Assembly: GCA_041398825.1 (NCBI GenBank)
Contig: JAWKTX010000001.1
Coordinates: 310,001-374,000 of the forward strand
Length of the DNA: 64,000 nucleotides
Origin: Planctomycetaceae bacterium
GTDB lineage: Bacteria > Planctomycetota > Planctomycetia > Planctomycetales > Planctomycetaceae
Direction: 5' to 3'
Shown: one piece after another, positions 18,011-27,567 of the stretch
How the letters are laid out: every line of letters starts with the position of its first letter
How positions within the stretch are numbered: position 1 is the stretch's first letter
Notes under the pieces: model-generated
What the model was told of the DNA's origin: nothing
The model's database searches: none
Seen by the model: the letters and a program-made list of their open reading frames with translations, nothing else
Translations under genes and position numbers: made by a program

Positions 18011-19342
18011 TTAATTCCGGAAGATCTCAGCGAAGGCTTGCCGGTACGGTTGCTCGTTGTGCGGGAACAGAGCTTCGAATGTTTCGTTCGGAACAGCACC
18101 TCGCTGGAATCTTCGTTTTTCGTAAATGGGCATCGTTTGCCCGGTAAGTTGCTCGATCCCCCGTCGAACGATTTCCCCCTTGAGCGAATAGAGTTTTTCG
18201 TGGCTCCAGTCCGTGAGCTCAATAAAGGGAATGCCTTCGCTGACTTCAATGACATTGGGGAGTGCAAACGGGCTGAAGCCGCGAAATCCCAGTGTCGACG
18301 CGGGAGCCCAGCTGCGCACGTGTCCACGACTCTGACCACCGGTGTACGTCAGTGAATGCTTGACTGCATCGACTCCCCAGCCTTCGTGATAAAGCATGAG
18401 ATTGTTCAACACGCTTCGAATTGTCAGTTCGCTGTTTTCTTCGATTGGGTAATCCTTCAGGTTCTCGTCACCGCCATCGCCGTCGATCAGGTACTTCCAG
18501 TCCGGATATCGCTGGCGGATGGCTTTGCACAGGGCCAGTCCCATTGCGGCGGCCTGAACATCCAGCGGTTTGTAGTCTTCAATCACTCGAATGGCTTCAC
18601 GGTAGTCAATAGCAGACTTTGGTACGTCCAGCACTTCCAGGAACAATCCAAGATCCATTTGTGTGAGAAAGTCGTGCGCTTGTCTGGCGTCTTCGCCCTG
18701 CCCTTCGACGCAAAGTGTGAAGGCCTTCAGTCGTTGAGGTGACTGACCTCGCTTGAGCAACGCGTCATACGTCGCAAGGAAAACGGCTCCGCTGTCGATA
18801 CCGCCGCTGAACAGGACTCCGATCGGTTCTTGTTCGGGAATCGTATCGAGCCACTTATGGACTTCATTCTGCATGGTTCCGATATACTGACGGCCAATGT
18901 CGTTCAGATCCGTTGAAAGTCGATTGCGTTCCGGTGTAAAGAATCGGGTGTAGGTCGGATTGGGGTCCGGACATCCCAACAGAGCGATCTCGATCACGTA
19001 GTGCGCCGGAACCATGCGAGTGTAGGACGGATGGAACTGCCCATGCAGTCCTTCGGCTTCCAGCCATTCAACAATCTGATCCATACGTTCGGCGACGACC
19101 AGACAGGGGCCTGCGACCTGCTTCGCAAGAAAGTATCGCATTGGCCGACCGATCGATCGTGCCATGCGAACAATGTTTCCATTCCGATAGACCAGAGCGA
19201 ACTGGCCGTCGATCTGCCGAACCTTTTCTGCGTCACCGGTTCCGACCAGTGCGACTGCGTCATCCACCGACATGTTGAAAATCGTGTTTGCTTCCGGATC
19301 CAGCAAACTGACAAATCGTTCTACGTAAGCATGATTTTGCAT
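18011..19342 (-). CDS. asparagine-synthetase-like protein without the glutaminase nucleophile
   Basis: About 443 residues from the ATG at 19342 (MQNHAYVERFV), which has AGGA ten bases upstream; the frame is open to 19438. The C-terminal half is an asparagine synthase domain with the ATP-binding PP-loop SGGIDS (GVLFSGGIDSGAVFLATYDA) and a DGGDEN segment (IDGDGGDENLKDYP). The N-terminal half resembles the Ntn/glutaminase fold (QIDGQFALVYRNG, RSIGRPMRYF), but the protein does not begin Met-Cys, so the cysteine that releases ammonia from glutamine is missing. It may use free ammonia, or act as an amide or lactam synthetase like beta-lactam synthetase; this is inference. Neighbours give no clear pathway. 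Confidence 0.85.
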   Translation of the reverse strand: MQNHAYVERFVSLLDPEANTIFNMSVDDAVALVGTGDAEKVRQIDGQFALVYRNGNIVRMARSIGRPMRYFLAKQVAGPCLVVAERMDQIVEWLEAEGLHGQFHPSYTRMVPAHYVIEIALLGCPDPNPTYTRFFTPERNRLSTDLNDIGRQYIGTMQNEVHKWLDTIPEQEPIGVLFSGGIDSGAVFLATYDALLKRGQSPQRLKAFTLCVEGQGEDARQAHDFLTQMDLGLFLEVLDVPKSAIDYREAIRVIEDYKPLDVQAAAMGLALCKAIRQRYPDWKYLIDGDGGDENLKDYPIEENSELTIRSVLNNLMLYHEGWGVDAVKHSLTYTGGQSRGHVRSWAPASTLGFRGFSPFALPNVIEVSEGIPFIELTDWSHEKLYSLKGEIVRRGIEQLTGQTMPIYEKRRFQRGAVPNETFEALFPHNEQPYRQAFAEIFRN

Positions 19343-19629
19343 AAGTCTCAATTCCTGATTATTGCTGTGACCAGAGCCGACGGTGTTTCGTGCAGGCCAG
19401 ATGGCGTTTTCCTGATTCGTGGAGTTTTCATGGTACAAACGGTCAACCCGAGCGGCGAATCAGCCTGATCGGCTGCCTTCAGCGACCAGTCGTCGATTTG
19501 TTTCTGCATTCATTTTGTACGCCGTTCCCTCGCGCGCTGTTGGAAGTCATTGCGTCACTTGCCAACTGGCAGGAGGTATCTGCAGAAGGTGTGCTCCACG
19601 TGCCGCTCGCCAGAAAACGCCAGAATAGC

Positions 19630-21753
19630 CTATCCCCAGAGCTTCGAAATTTTCCTGCGGATTTCGCTGGTGTCCCCCTGAATGCGGTTGCCACTTCCAG
19701 GATGGCGTTCCCACGGGTTTCCGAATACATCGCCGTGGCTGACACGTTCCATCGTTGCCTGAATGTCCGGAGGCAGAAACCGCGTTATCTTGCTCAGTGA
19801 ATGCTGATCACTGCGACGTCGATGATGAAAGTAGTAGCGTTCGGGACGCATGACATAAAGATTGTTCTTTGCCCGCGTCATTGCGACGTAAAACAAACGT
19901 CGCTCTTCCTCGATTTCTTCTTCGCTTCCAGTCGCCATATCGGATGGAATGTTGCCATCCGCTGCGTGAATGACGAATACAGAATCCCATTCCAGTCCTT
20001 TTGCAGAATGGATCGTACTCAGGATCAGGTAGTCTTCATCCAGCCATGGGTCCGCGGGAAGTTCCTGCGTTGATGTTGGCGGATCCAGCGCCATTTCAGA
20101 GAGAAATTCATTGCGGGTCTGGTAGCGCGTTGCCATGACCTCCAGTTGTTCAAGATCGTTGCTGCGAGCCTTTACGTTATCGTAACGGCTCTCCAGCAGT
20201 GGTGTGTAGAACATCCGAATGGCATTAATATCCGATGCAACACCGCCTTCGTCGTCTCGTCCTCGCTGTTCAAGGGTTTTCAGCATCCTGACAAATTGCG
20301 GCCAGGATTCCCGTGTTGCTTTGGGAGGTGTCCAGGATAACCATGCTTCGAAGTGCCCACCGGCCTCACGGAGCGATTCCATAAGTGATTCGGCTTTGCT
20401 GTTGCCTATTCCTGGTAACAGCATCAGCACACGGAACCCCGCGACGCCATCCATCGGGTTTTCGATCAGTCTCAGAAACGACATCAAATCTTTGACATGG
20501 GCTGTTTCCAGAAACCGGAGCCCGCCGTACTTCTGAAACGGGATGTTGCGCCGTCCCAGCTCTGCTTCCAGAGCCATGCTGTGATGGGATGCTCGAAACA
20601 GCACGGCTTGCTGTTTGAGTGGTACGCCGTGTTCGCGTCGCTCGAGAATGCGGTCGATCGCATATTCGTTCTGTGTATCCTCGTCACTGCAGGTGACTAG
20701 GACAGGCTTTGCGCCCGGGCCGCGATCAGACCAGAGATTCTTGTGATGTCGTTCGGTCGCCTCCGCGATAACTTTATTTGTGACATCCAGAATGCATTGC
20801 GTGCTGCGGTAGTTCTGTTCCAGTGGAATCACTTCGGTGCCGGGAAACTCTTTGGGCAGGTCCAGAATGTTCCGGACTGTTGCTGCACGGAAGGAGTAGA
20901 TTGATTGTGCATCATCACCAACTGCTGTCAGGCCTTTCCCTTCGGGACACATGTTCTTCAGGATCTGTGCCTGTAGGGTGTTTGTATCCTGATACTCGTC
21001 CACAAGAATTCGCTGGAACTGCTGTTGCAGAATCGCACTGCCGTCCGGATGCTCTGCGAGCGCATTCCAGAACAGCAGCAGATCGTCAAAATCAAGGACT
21101 CGCTGCTGCTCTTTGATATTCACATAGAGATTGAAAAGTTCTCCCAGCTTGTCCTGATGTTCCATGACCCATGGGAAATATTTTTTCAGAATGACCTCGA
21201 GGGGTTTCTGGGTATTCACGCAACGGCTGTAGATATCCATACATGTGCCTTTCAGCGGAAACCGGTTACCCGATTTGGGTAGATTCAGTTTCGACCGAAC
21301 GACATTCAGCAGGTCTTCGGCGTCACCGCGATCCAGGATTGTAAAGTCCGGATACAGACCGATGATCTGGCCATGTCGCCGCAATAACGTGGTGGCGACA
21401 GAATGGAATGTTCCGCCACGGATCCGTCGAATACGCGACCGTTGAGTGATACCGGGATCCCCGAGTTCTGCGGCATCGAGTCCCATCAGGATGGCTTCCA
21501 CACGTCGCATCATTTCCGCAGCCGCGCGACGGGTGAATGTCAGCAGTACAATTTGCCCCGGGTCAATGCCGGAAACGATCTGCCAGGCAACCCGGTTCGC
21601 CAGCGTTGTTGTCTTGCCCGTACCGGCTCCGGCAATGATCAGAAGCGGGGATTCACCATGCAGGACGGCGGCGCGTTGCTGAATGTTCAGCCCTCGAAGA
21701 AACTCGGGGACATCGGAATCAATCTCCGGGGAGGTGGCTGGCGGCATGAGCAT
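19630..21753 (-). CDS. UvrD/Rep-type ATP-dependent DNA helicase
   Basis: A superfamily 1A helicase of about 707 residues from the ATG at 21753; the frame runs to a TTG at 21831. AGGA stands just upstream of 21753, and a second ATG is at 21747. Motifs are in order: Q-motif (LNIQQRAAV), Walker A (AGAGTGKTT), Ia (LLTFTRRAAAEM), Walker B (VDEYQDTN), III (GDDAQSIYSFRAA), IV (LEQNYRST), V (STIHSAKGLEWDSVFVI) and VI (EEERRLFYVAMTRAK). These enzymes unwind DNA 3'-5' in repair and replication restart. The closing tail (about 70 residues) lacks the usual C-terminal RNA-polymerase-binding Tudor domain of PcrA/UvrD, so it may be a lineage-specific paralogue. The asparagine-synthetase-like gene lies about 290 bases downstream on the same strand. 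Confidence 0.94.
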   Translation of the reverse strand: MLMPPATSPEIDSDVPEFLRGLNIQQRAAVLHGESPLLIIAGAGTGKTTTLANRVAWQIVSGIDPGQIVLLTFTRRAAAEMMRRVEAILMGLDAAELGDPGITQRSRIRRIRGGTFHSVATTLLRRHGQIIGLYPDFTILDRGDAEDLLNVVRSKLNLPKSGNRFPLKGTCMDIYSRCVNTQKPLEVILKKYFPWVMEHQDKLGELFNLYVNIKEQQRVLDFDDLLLFWNALAEHPDGSAILQQQFQRILVDEYQDTNTLQAQILKNMCPEGKGLTAVGDDAQSIYSFRAATVRNILDLPKEFPGTEVIPLEQNYRSTQCILDVTNKVIAEATERHHKNLWSDRGPGAKPVLVTCSDEDTQNEYAIDRILERREHGVPLKQQAVLFRASHHSMALEAELGRRNIPFQKYGGLRFLETAHVKDLMSFLRLIENPMDGVAGFRVLMLLPGIGNSKAESLMESLREAGGHFEAWLSWTPPKATRESWPQFVRMLKTLEQRGRDDEGGVASDINAIRMFYTPLLESRYDNVKARSNDLEQLEVMATRYQTRNEFLSEMALDPPTSTQELPADPWLDEDYLILSTIHSAKGLEWDSVFVIHAADGNIPSDMATGSEEEIEEERRLFYVAMTRAKNNLYVMRPERYYFHHRRRSDQHSLSKITRFLPPDIQATMERVSHGDVFGNPWERHPGSGNRIQGDTSEIRRKISKLWG

Positions 21754-22128
21754 CCATTCCTGAAGTTCCGCCAGAGCGAGAACGAGTTGGCCTGGTGGTG
21801 TGAGATGAAAACAATCGTGAGAATACGTCAATTCTCACCTCACTGCCATCCGGAGAGGCAATTGAGGTCTTCCTGTGGGGGAGACAGAAATTCCGACCGG
21901 ATCGATTGTTCGCGACCAGCAGATATTCTCGGGAATTTGAAAATCGTGATTTCCCACGAAACCCGACCGTTGTTACCTTACGCACCCGATTCCAGCAGTT
22001 CTGGCTGCGGAATCATGCGATGTCCGGTCGATTCTGGTCTGCAAAGGCCGGTTTGAAATAAGAAGCTTGCGGTGGACCTGTCCCGCAAGAAGTCAAAGAT
22101 TAACAGCGTTTTTGTGGGAGTAGTGAAA
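21754..22128. other. divergent intergenic stretch, no supported gene
   Basis: About 375 bases between the helicase gene (leftward) and the microprotein gene (rightward). Promoters for both should lie here. Short frames are present but none has family features. Confidence 0.45.
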
Positions 22129-22233
22129 ATGGCGAAGACAAATCGGAAGTTGAACAAAGCAAATCATGGTGCGCGACCAGCCAGCTCCAAGGCTCGCAAA
22201 CAAAAGCGAGCCCACGTGAAGTTGTCCCGCTAG
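22129..22233 (+). CDS. 34-residue basic microprotein
   Basis: A very short gene coding for a protein that begins MAKTNRKLNKANHGARPASS and ends KARKQKRAHVKLSR; it is about one third Lys/Arg, with no acidic residue and no cysteine. The start is supported by GGGAG with suitable spacing (gtgggagtagtgaaaATG), and a strong terminator lies 50 bases after the stop, so it looks like a complete single-gene transcription unit. The composition resembles small ribosomal proteins (bTHX, bL36 or bS22 type) or other rRNA-binding peptides, but it matches none of them clearly. A nucleic-acid or ribosome-binding role is inference. It is too short for standard ORF cut-offs. Confidence 0.7.
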   Translation: MAKTNRKLNKANHGARPASSKARKQKRAHVKLSR

Positions 22234-22283
22234 TCAGGTCTTCTCTCGTTCATCGAGAACACTTGATGGCTGCAGTGAATTTC

Positions 22284-22314
22284 AAACGCCCGTCAGTTGA
22301 CGGGCGTTTTTGCA
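22284..22314 (+). terminator. rho-independent terminator after the microprotein gene
   Basis: A perfect 12-bp inverted repeat: aaacgcccgtca (22284-22295) pairs with tgacgggcgttt (22298-22309), with a two-base centre and a run of T after the stem. The GC-rich stem and T-run are the classic form for plus-strand termination. Confidence 0.9.
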
Positions 22315-22540
22315 TTCCGGGGGGGCTGGAAAACGATTCCGATCCGGTTTTCCGGTCAACTCGACGCAGCGAGGCTTCCGACTATACTCCTGCTCGCATC
22401 GGATGCGGAAGCTGTGGGAGAACTCAACCAGAGTCATATCCAGCTAATTCCGGTGAATACAGAGAAGCTGACAGTGACGACAAGTGACGATACAAGACTC
22501 CTGACGGCATCGTCCATCGGGAAATCACTGGTGGAAGAAA

Positions 22541-24703
22541 GTGAAGTTCATGGTCGAGAAGCCAACGCAGTTATCGATTCATCAAAAGCTGGTTAAGCTG
22601 GCATCCAATCTTTGGTGGAGCTGGGATCCGGAAGTCACTGAACTCTTCCGTTTGATCGATCGGGAATTATTTGATCGCTGCAATCATAATCCGGTGTTGT
22701 TACTGCAGGAGTACACTCCGGAGAAACTGGAAGAGAGAGCCCGCGAAGGTGTACTGCATTCCCGCATTCACTGGGCGTACCGTCGATTTCGTGAATATGT
22801 GGAATCGAACACAACCTGGGGTTCGACACATGCCAATATTCTCGGTCAGGGGCCCGTGGCATACTTCTCTGCGGAATTCGGTCTTCATGAATCGCTGCCA
22901 ATTTATTCGGGCGGTTTGGGTGTCCTTGCCGGAGATCATCTGAAAAGTGCTTCGGATCTGGGGTTGCCGCTGGTCGGTGTGGGATTGTTTTACAGCGAAG
23001 GATATTTTGCGCAGGCAATCAATAAGGAGGGATGGCAGCAGGAAGCCTATCCTCCTCTCTCTGCGACGTCTTTGCCTCTGACCGTACAGCGCGACGCTCG
23101 CGGCCCGATTGTCGTTTCTGTCGAAACACGGACGGGGCCCATCTACGCCCATATTCTGCACCTCGCAGTCGGAAGAATTGATCTCTATCTGCTGGATACC
23201 AACATCGCGCAGAACACACAGGAGAACCGCGAGTTGACCAGCCGCCTTTATGGTGGCGATCATCGAACGCGTATTCGTCAGGAATTACTTCTGGGCGTTG
23301 GCGGTGTTCGGGCATTAAAAGCTATCGGTATACTTCCGAACGTGATCCATATGAACGAGGGGCATTCTGCCTTTGCACCATTGGAGGTCATTCGTCAGCG
23401 CATGCAGGACGATGGATTACCGTTCGAACGTGCAATGCGAGAGACCGCCTCGCGTTGTGTCTTCACAACACACACGCCGGTTCCTGCCGGGCATGACCGC
23501 TTTGATGAAGGCCTCATCGACGAACACCTTGGTCCGATTTCCGATGCGCTGGGGCTTGGTACCTACGGGATCATGGGGCTCGGACGTGTCGATCCCCAGA
23601 ACTCCAGCGAAACATTCTGCATGACGGTGCTGGCTCTGAAGATGTGTCGCATTGCAAACGGTGTCTCAAATCTGCACGGCGTAGTGAGCCGGGAAATGTG
23701 GGCTGCCCTCTGGCCGTGGCGAAGTGTCGAGGAAGTTCCGATTGGGCACATCACGAATGGCGTCCACGTGCCAACGTGGCTGGCAGCGCAGATGCGGGTC
23801 CTTTATGACCGGGTTCTGCCAGTCGACTGGTACAAGAGGACAGGTGAGCCGGATGTGTGGAGAAGTTTTGAGTCAATTACGCCAGGCGAACTCTGGGAGG
23901 TTCACTCTGCGCTGAAAAACCGTTTGATCAACTACGCTCGACGAGAGGCTGTGGAGCAGGCCAAACGCCGTGGTGAAAGCCCGTCTGTTGTTCTGGATAT
24001 GGAGTCCCTTTTTGATCCTCGCGCTTTGACGATCGGATTTGCGCGCCGATTTGCTCCCTACAAGCGGGCCGATTTGATTTTGAAGGACCTCGATTTTCTC
24101 GCGAACCTGATCGAAGACGTCGACCGCCCGGTGCAGTTCATTTTTGCCGGCAAAGCACATCCGGCGGATGAGCATGGAAAGCAAATCCTGCAGCAAATCT
24201 TCAAGCTCACTCGGGAAGCTCCTTTCCGCGGCCGGGTGCTGATTCTGGAAAATTACAATATCGACATGGGGCGACAACTGGTGCAGGGGGTCGATGTATG
24301 GCTGAATAATCCCCGGCGGCCACTGGAAGCTTCCGGAACCAGCGGACAAAAAGTTGTCCTGAATGGCGGGCTGAACTGTTCTGTTCTGGATGGGTGGTGG
24401 GCGGAAGCTTATGACGGACAAAACGGCTTTGCCATCGGTACCGGGCGCACACACAGCAATCAGGAGATTCAGGATGCTCGCGACGGCCAGGACCTGTATC
24501 GTGTGCTGACGGAAGAGGTGATTCCGCTGTATTTCGAACGCGATCGCGACGACCTTCCATTGGCGTGGATCACCCGAATGAAGCGAGCTATTCGAACTTT
24601 GGGGTGGCGTTTCAACGCAGATCGTATGGTCATGGACTATGCGGAACATTCCTACGTACCAGCGGCCGGCGGTCTGAGCGCCTCCATCGTGTCCATGCCC
24701 TGA
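22541..24703 (+). CDS. glgP: alpha-glucan phosphorylase
   Basis: A cytoplasmic enzyme of 720 residues that releases glucose-1-phosphate from glycogen or maltodextrin. It belongs to the TIGR02094-type subfamily: the N-terminal DUF3417-like part (LVKLASNLWWSWDPE) precedes the catalytic region (YFSAEFGLHESLPIYSGG, LAGDHLKSASDLG). The pyridoxal-phosphate site GTSGQKVVLNGGLNCSVLDG carries the cofactor-binding Lys, and FARRFAPYKRADL lies in the nucleotide-fold C-terminal domain. GTG at 22541 has a GGTGGAAG site upstream; ATG at 22550 is the alternative start. It stands alone between the terminator upstream and a DUF1573 gene 316 bases downstream. Confidence 0.95.
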   Translation: MKFMVEKPTQLSIHQKLVKLASNLWWSWDPEVTELFRLIDRELFDRCNHNPVLLLQEYTPEKLEERAREGVLHSRIHWAYRRFREYVESNTTWGSTHANILGQGPVAYFSAEFGLHESLPIYSGGLGVLAGDHLKSASDLGLPLVGVGLFYSEGYFAQAINKEGWQQEAYPPLSATSLPLTVQRDARGPIVVSVETRTGPIYAHILHLAVGRIDLYLLDTNIAQNTQENRELTSRLYGGDHRTRIRQELLLGVGGVRALKAIGILPNVIHMNEGHSAFAPLEVIRQRMQDDGLPFERAMRETASRCVFTTHTPVPAGHDRFDEGLIDEHLGPISDALGLGTYGIMGLGRVDPQNSSETFCMTVLALKMCRIANGVSNLHGVVSREMWAALWPWRSVEEVPIGHITNGVHVPTWLAAQMRVLYDRVLPVDWYKRTGEPDVWRSFESITPGELWEVHSALKNRLINYARREAVEQAKRRGESPSVVLDMESLFDPRALTIGFARRFAPYKRADLILKDLDFLANLIEDVDRPVQFIFAGKAHPADEHGKQILQQIFKLTREAPFRGRVLILENYNIDMGRQLVQGVDVWLNNPRRPLEASGTSGQKVVLNGGLNCSVLDGWWAEAYDGQNGFAIGTGRTHSNQEIQDARDGQDLYRVLTEEVIPLYFERDRDDLPLAWITRMKRAIRTLGWRFNADRMVMDYAEHSYVPAAGGLSASIVSMP

Positions 24704-25019
24704 CAACCCTCCCATTCTGGAAGATAGGGAAAATAAGGCAGCAGATTTCGCCGATTGACAGATTGTGGTGCTGCTTCTAATGTTAAGCGGTCAGCTTCGA
24801 CGATTTCCCGAAGAAGGCTGGCGGTCTGCGTAGATTAGCTTAATCGGGGATTTGCGGGTTACTGCGATGACCCGTGATAGGTTACAGGCAGTTCCGCTCA
24901 GGAGGCTACTGTCGAAGATCACTGCATCTGTTGGGGAACAGGTGCAATTCAAGATCTGGCATCGATGGGACGGAAGTCCACGCACTTCAACTCCGCAGGA
25001 TTAGGACAAGGTGTTTGCC
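24704..25019. other. intergenic stretch with no supported gene
   Basis: About 316 bases between the phosphorylase and the DUF1573 gene. It is probably the promoter and leader region of the latter. No clear terminator stem with a T-run, riboswitch or small gene was recognised. Confidence 0.45.
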
Positions 25020-26027
25020 ATGTTGAGGACGATGGGACGATTTGGGCTGGGGCTGGTCGTGATCTGTTGCGCGCTCGAGAGTGCTGCAGCACAGAGCGAC
25101 TGGGCATCACAATTGGTGGATACCCAGCGTATCGACTATGGTGTTGTCGCAACGGGATCAGAAGCGGTCAGACAGATTACCGTCAACAACACGACCGGTA
25201 CCGCGGTGCACATCAGCGCCGTTACAACGGCCTGTACCTGCATTCAGGCTGGTAAACTCTCAACGAATCTTCTTCAGCCCGGCGAGGCTGTTACATTCGA
25301 TTTGAAACTGAACACTGTTCAATTCAGCAAGAAACGTGACACGTCGCTGACGATCCATTTTGACAGTCCGCAGTATTCTTCAGTGACAATACCAGTCTCC
25401 GGTTACATCCGAACGGATGTTGTTTTCGATCCGGGCATGGTTCGTTTTGGCTCTGTGGATTTTGGTGCGGGTTCTGAGGTCACTGTGAAGGTGGCTTACG
25501 CGGGCCGTTCCGACTGGAAAATCAATGATGTCAAAATCGGACACAGTGATGTCACTGCATCTCTGAAAGAAATCCAGCGATCCGGTGGAAGAGTCGATTA
25601 TGCATTGACGGTGAAGCTCAGCCCGAATGCCGCTCCACAGCGTATTCGGGACCTGATCACGCTGGTGACCGACGATGCGGCCAATCCTTACGTTCCGCTC
25701 ATGCTGGAAGGTACCGTGATTGCAGATATCACTGTGGCCCCTGAAACAGTCAATATCCGTCCCCTTTCACCCGGCCAGGAAACAACAGTCCAGCTCGTAA
25801 TTAAGGGGAAAGAGGCCTTTGTGATTCAGGAAATAGACTGTGCTGCGATGGATGGCTGTTTCAGCGCAGACGTTCCTGCAGGGGCTGAACGACTTCACAT
25901 CCTGAAGGTCAGATTTGTTGCACCGGAACGCACAGGCAAGTTTACAGAGAACCTGCTTGTGAAGATCGCGAATCGGGAACAACCCCTGACCGTTCCAGTC
26001 CGAGGCCAGGTTAACTCTGTGAACTAG
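25020..26027 (+). CDS. exported DUF1573 domain protein
   Basis: A secreted protein of 335 residues from the ATG at 25020, preceded by AAGG eight bases upstream; the GTG at 25011 is less likely. A signal peptide (MLRTMGRFGLGLVVICCALESAAAQ) is followed by an Ig-like ASH/DUF1573 domain with its hallmark cysteines (DYGVVATGSE, then VTTACTCIQ). Another beta-sandwich repeat follows (FDPGMVRFGSVDFGAGSE) and then a third (PETVNIRPLSPGQE). DUF1573 proteins are numerous in planctomycetes and Bacteroidetes and are believed to act outside the cytoplasmic membrane, but the function is not known. Confidence 0.88.
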   Translation: MLRTMGRFGLGLVVICCALESAAAQSDWASQLVDTQRIDYGVVATGSEAVRQITVNNTTGTAVHISAVTTACTCIQAGKLSTNLLQPGEAVTFDLKLNTVQFSKKRDTSLTIHFDSPQYSSVTIPVSGYIRTDVVFDPGMVRFGSVDFGAGSEVTVKVAYAGRSDWKINDVKIGHSDVTASLKEIQRSGGRVDYALTVKLSPNAAPQRIRDLITLVTDDAANPYVPLMLEGTVIADITVAPETVNIRPLSPGQETTVQLVIKGKEAFVIQEIDCAAMDGCFSADVPAGAERLHILKVRFVAPERTGKFTENLLVKIANREQPLTVPVRGQVNSVN

Positions 26028-26247
26028 CGAAGTCCGCAGGTTGCAGCAAAACGGTATTTGCCGCCTGCCGGTCACCGTTCCTGATACCTGGCGTGACGCC
26101 GCTTTGGTCCGGGCCGGGCCCATGTGAGCGTTGTCTGAATGAGCCCCATGTGACGCAACATCTTCGAAAAGACGGTACCCCCAGGTACTGAGTTGCTGGA
26201 ATCTGGCTGGAGGAACCTCGAGCTTTCACACTTCGGCAGCGATTTCG

Positions 26248-27567
26248 ATGAGTCTTTTTGACGGCGAAGAAAAGAAAAACCGAGAGCGAGCGAGGCCGCT
26301 TGCCGCCCGCATGCGCCCGAAGCAGCTTTCCGAATTTGTCGGACAGCAACATATTCTTGGCGAAGGCAAATTACTTCGTCGTATGCTCGATGCTGACAGG
26401 ATCGGCTCCGTCATTTTTTACGGTCCCCCTGGGGCGGGCAAGACGTCGCTGGCCGAATTGATTGCAAAGCACACTCAGCGCCGATTCGAACGCCTGAATG
26501 CCACGACTGCCGGGGTGAAAGAAGTTCGGGAACTGCTGAGTGCTGCAGAACAGCGATTGTCGGTTCGAGGACAGCAGACCGTTGTGTTTATCGACGAGTT
26601 GCACCGATTCAGCCGAAGCCAGCAGGATATCCTGTTGCCCGATGTCGAAAGTGGAACGATCTCGCTGATTGGGGCGACAACAGCAAATCCCTTCTTCTCG
26701 CTTGTCCCTCCACTGATCAGTCGCAGCCAGGTGTTCGAGTTTCGTGAGCTTCAGGCCGAAGACCTCATCGCAGTGATGAAGCGTGCCATGTCCGACTATC
26801 ACTTTGGACTGGCGGGGCACAAAACCGTCGTGACACCGGACGCCTTACAACTCATTGCGCAATTATCCGACGGAGACGCGCGTCGTGCCCTGACGGCCCT
26901 GGAAATTGCCGTCCTGAGTGTCTCTGCGTCGACACAACATGTTGATGTCGAGGTCGCTCAGGAGTCTATGCAGAAACGTGTCGTCCGATACGACTCGTCC
27001 GGGGATGATCACTACGACGTCGCCAGCGCGTTTATCAAAAGTATCCGGGGCAGTGACCCCGATGCTGCCTTGTATTGGCTGGCCAGGATGCTCGAATCGG
27101 GCGAGGATCCACGATTCATTGCCAGGCGGCTGGTCATTGCTGCTTCGGAGGACATCGGAAATGCCGACCCCGTCGCCATCATGGTCGCGACAGCCGCATT
27201 TCAGGCGACCGAAACGATCGGAATGCCCGAATGTCGAATCAATCTTGCACAGGCTGCGACCTATCTGGCATGCGCTGAAAAGTCGAATGCCGCCTACGCC
27301 GGAATCGATGCGGCCCTGCACGATGTACGAACTCAATCGATACTTCCCGTTCCGATGCATCTGCGAGATGGCCACTACAAAGGGGCCGAGAAGCTTGGAC
27401 ATGGTCAGGGGTATCAGTATCCGCATGATTCAACCGAGGGCTGGCTTCCCCAGGATTATCTGGGCGTCACCAAATCGTATTACAAACCTGTGCCACGGGG
27501 CCGCGAAGCTGTCTTTCGTCAAAGACTGGATGAGTTCCGGAAGCGTCGAACCACAGACTCTGAATGA
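26248..27567 (+). CDS. rarA: replication-associated recombination protein A (RarA/MgsA AAA ATPase)
   Basis: A 439-residue clamp-loader-like AAA+ ATPase that works at stalled replication forks. It begins with the typical RPLAARMRPKQLSEFVGQ box, Walker A GPPGAGKTSL (residues 59-68), Walker B VFIDELHRF, sensor 1 (GATTANPFF) and arginine-finger and lid regions, then the tetramerisation domain with RRLVIAASEDIGNADP and KGAEKLGHGQGYQYPHD, all strongly conserved in RarA. Its TGA overlaps the ATG of the PAP2 gene by 4 bases. Confidence 0.96.
   Translation: MSLFDGEEKKNRERARPLAARMRPKQLSEFVGQQHILGEGKLLRRMLDADRIGSVIFYGPPGAGKTSLAELIAKHTQRRFERLNATTAGVKEVRELLSAAEQRLSVRGQQTVVFIDELHRFSRSQQDILLPDVESGTISLIGATTANPFFSLVPPLISRSQVFEFRELQAEDLIAVMKRAMSDYHFGLAGHKTVVTPDALQLIAQLSDGDARRALTALEIAVLSVSASTQHVDVEVAQESMQKRVVRYDSSGDDHYDVASAFIKSIRGSDPDAALYWLARMLESGEDPRFIARRLVIAASEDIGNADPVAIMVATAAFQATETIGMPECRINLAQAATYLACAEKSNAAYAGIDAALHDVRTQSILPVPMHLRDGHYKGAEKLGHGQGYQYPHDSTEGWLPQDYLGVTKSYYKPVPRGREAVFRQRLDEFRKRRTTDSE

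Noticed and set aside
17050..19342. Lasso-peptide-like cluster (protease next to an asparagine-synthetase-like protein)
   Set aside because: The peptidase is of the YugP type, not a lasso B protease, and no precursor ORF was seen in the 260-base gap. Retained only as a remote possibility for the cyclase-like gene.
22377..22390. TATACT box upstream of the phosphorylase gene
   Set aside because: A -10-like hexamer is present, but no -35 hexamer at 16-18 bases was found, so no promoter is claimed.
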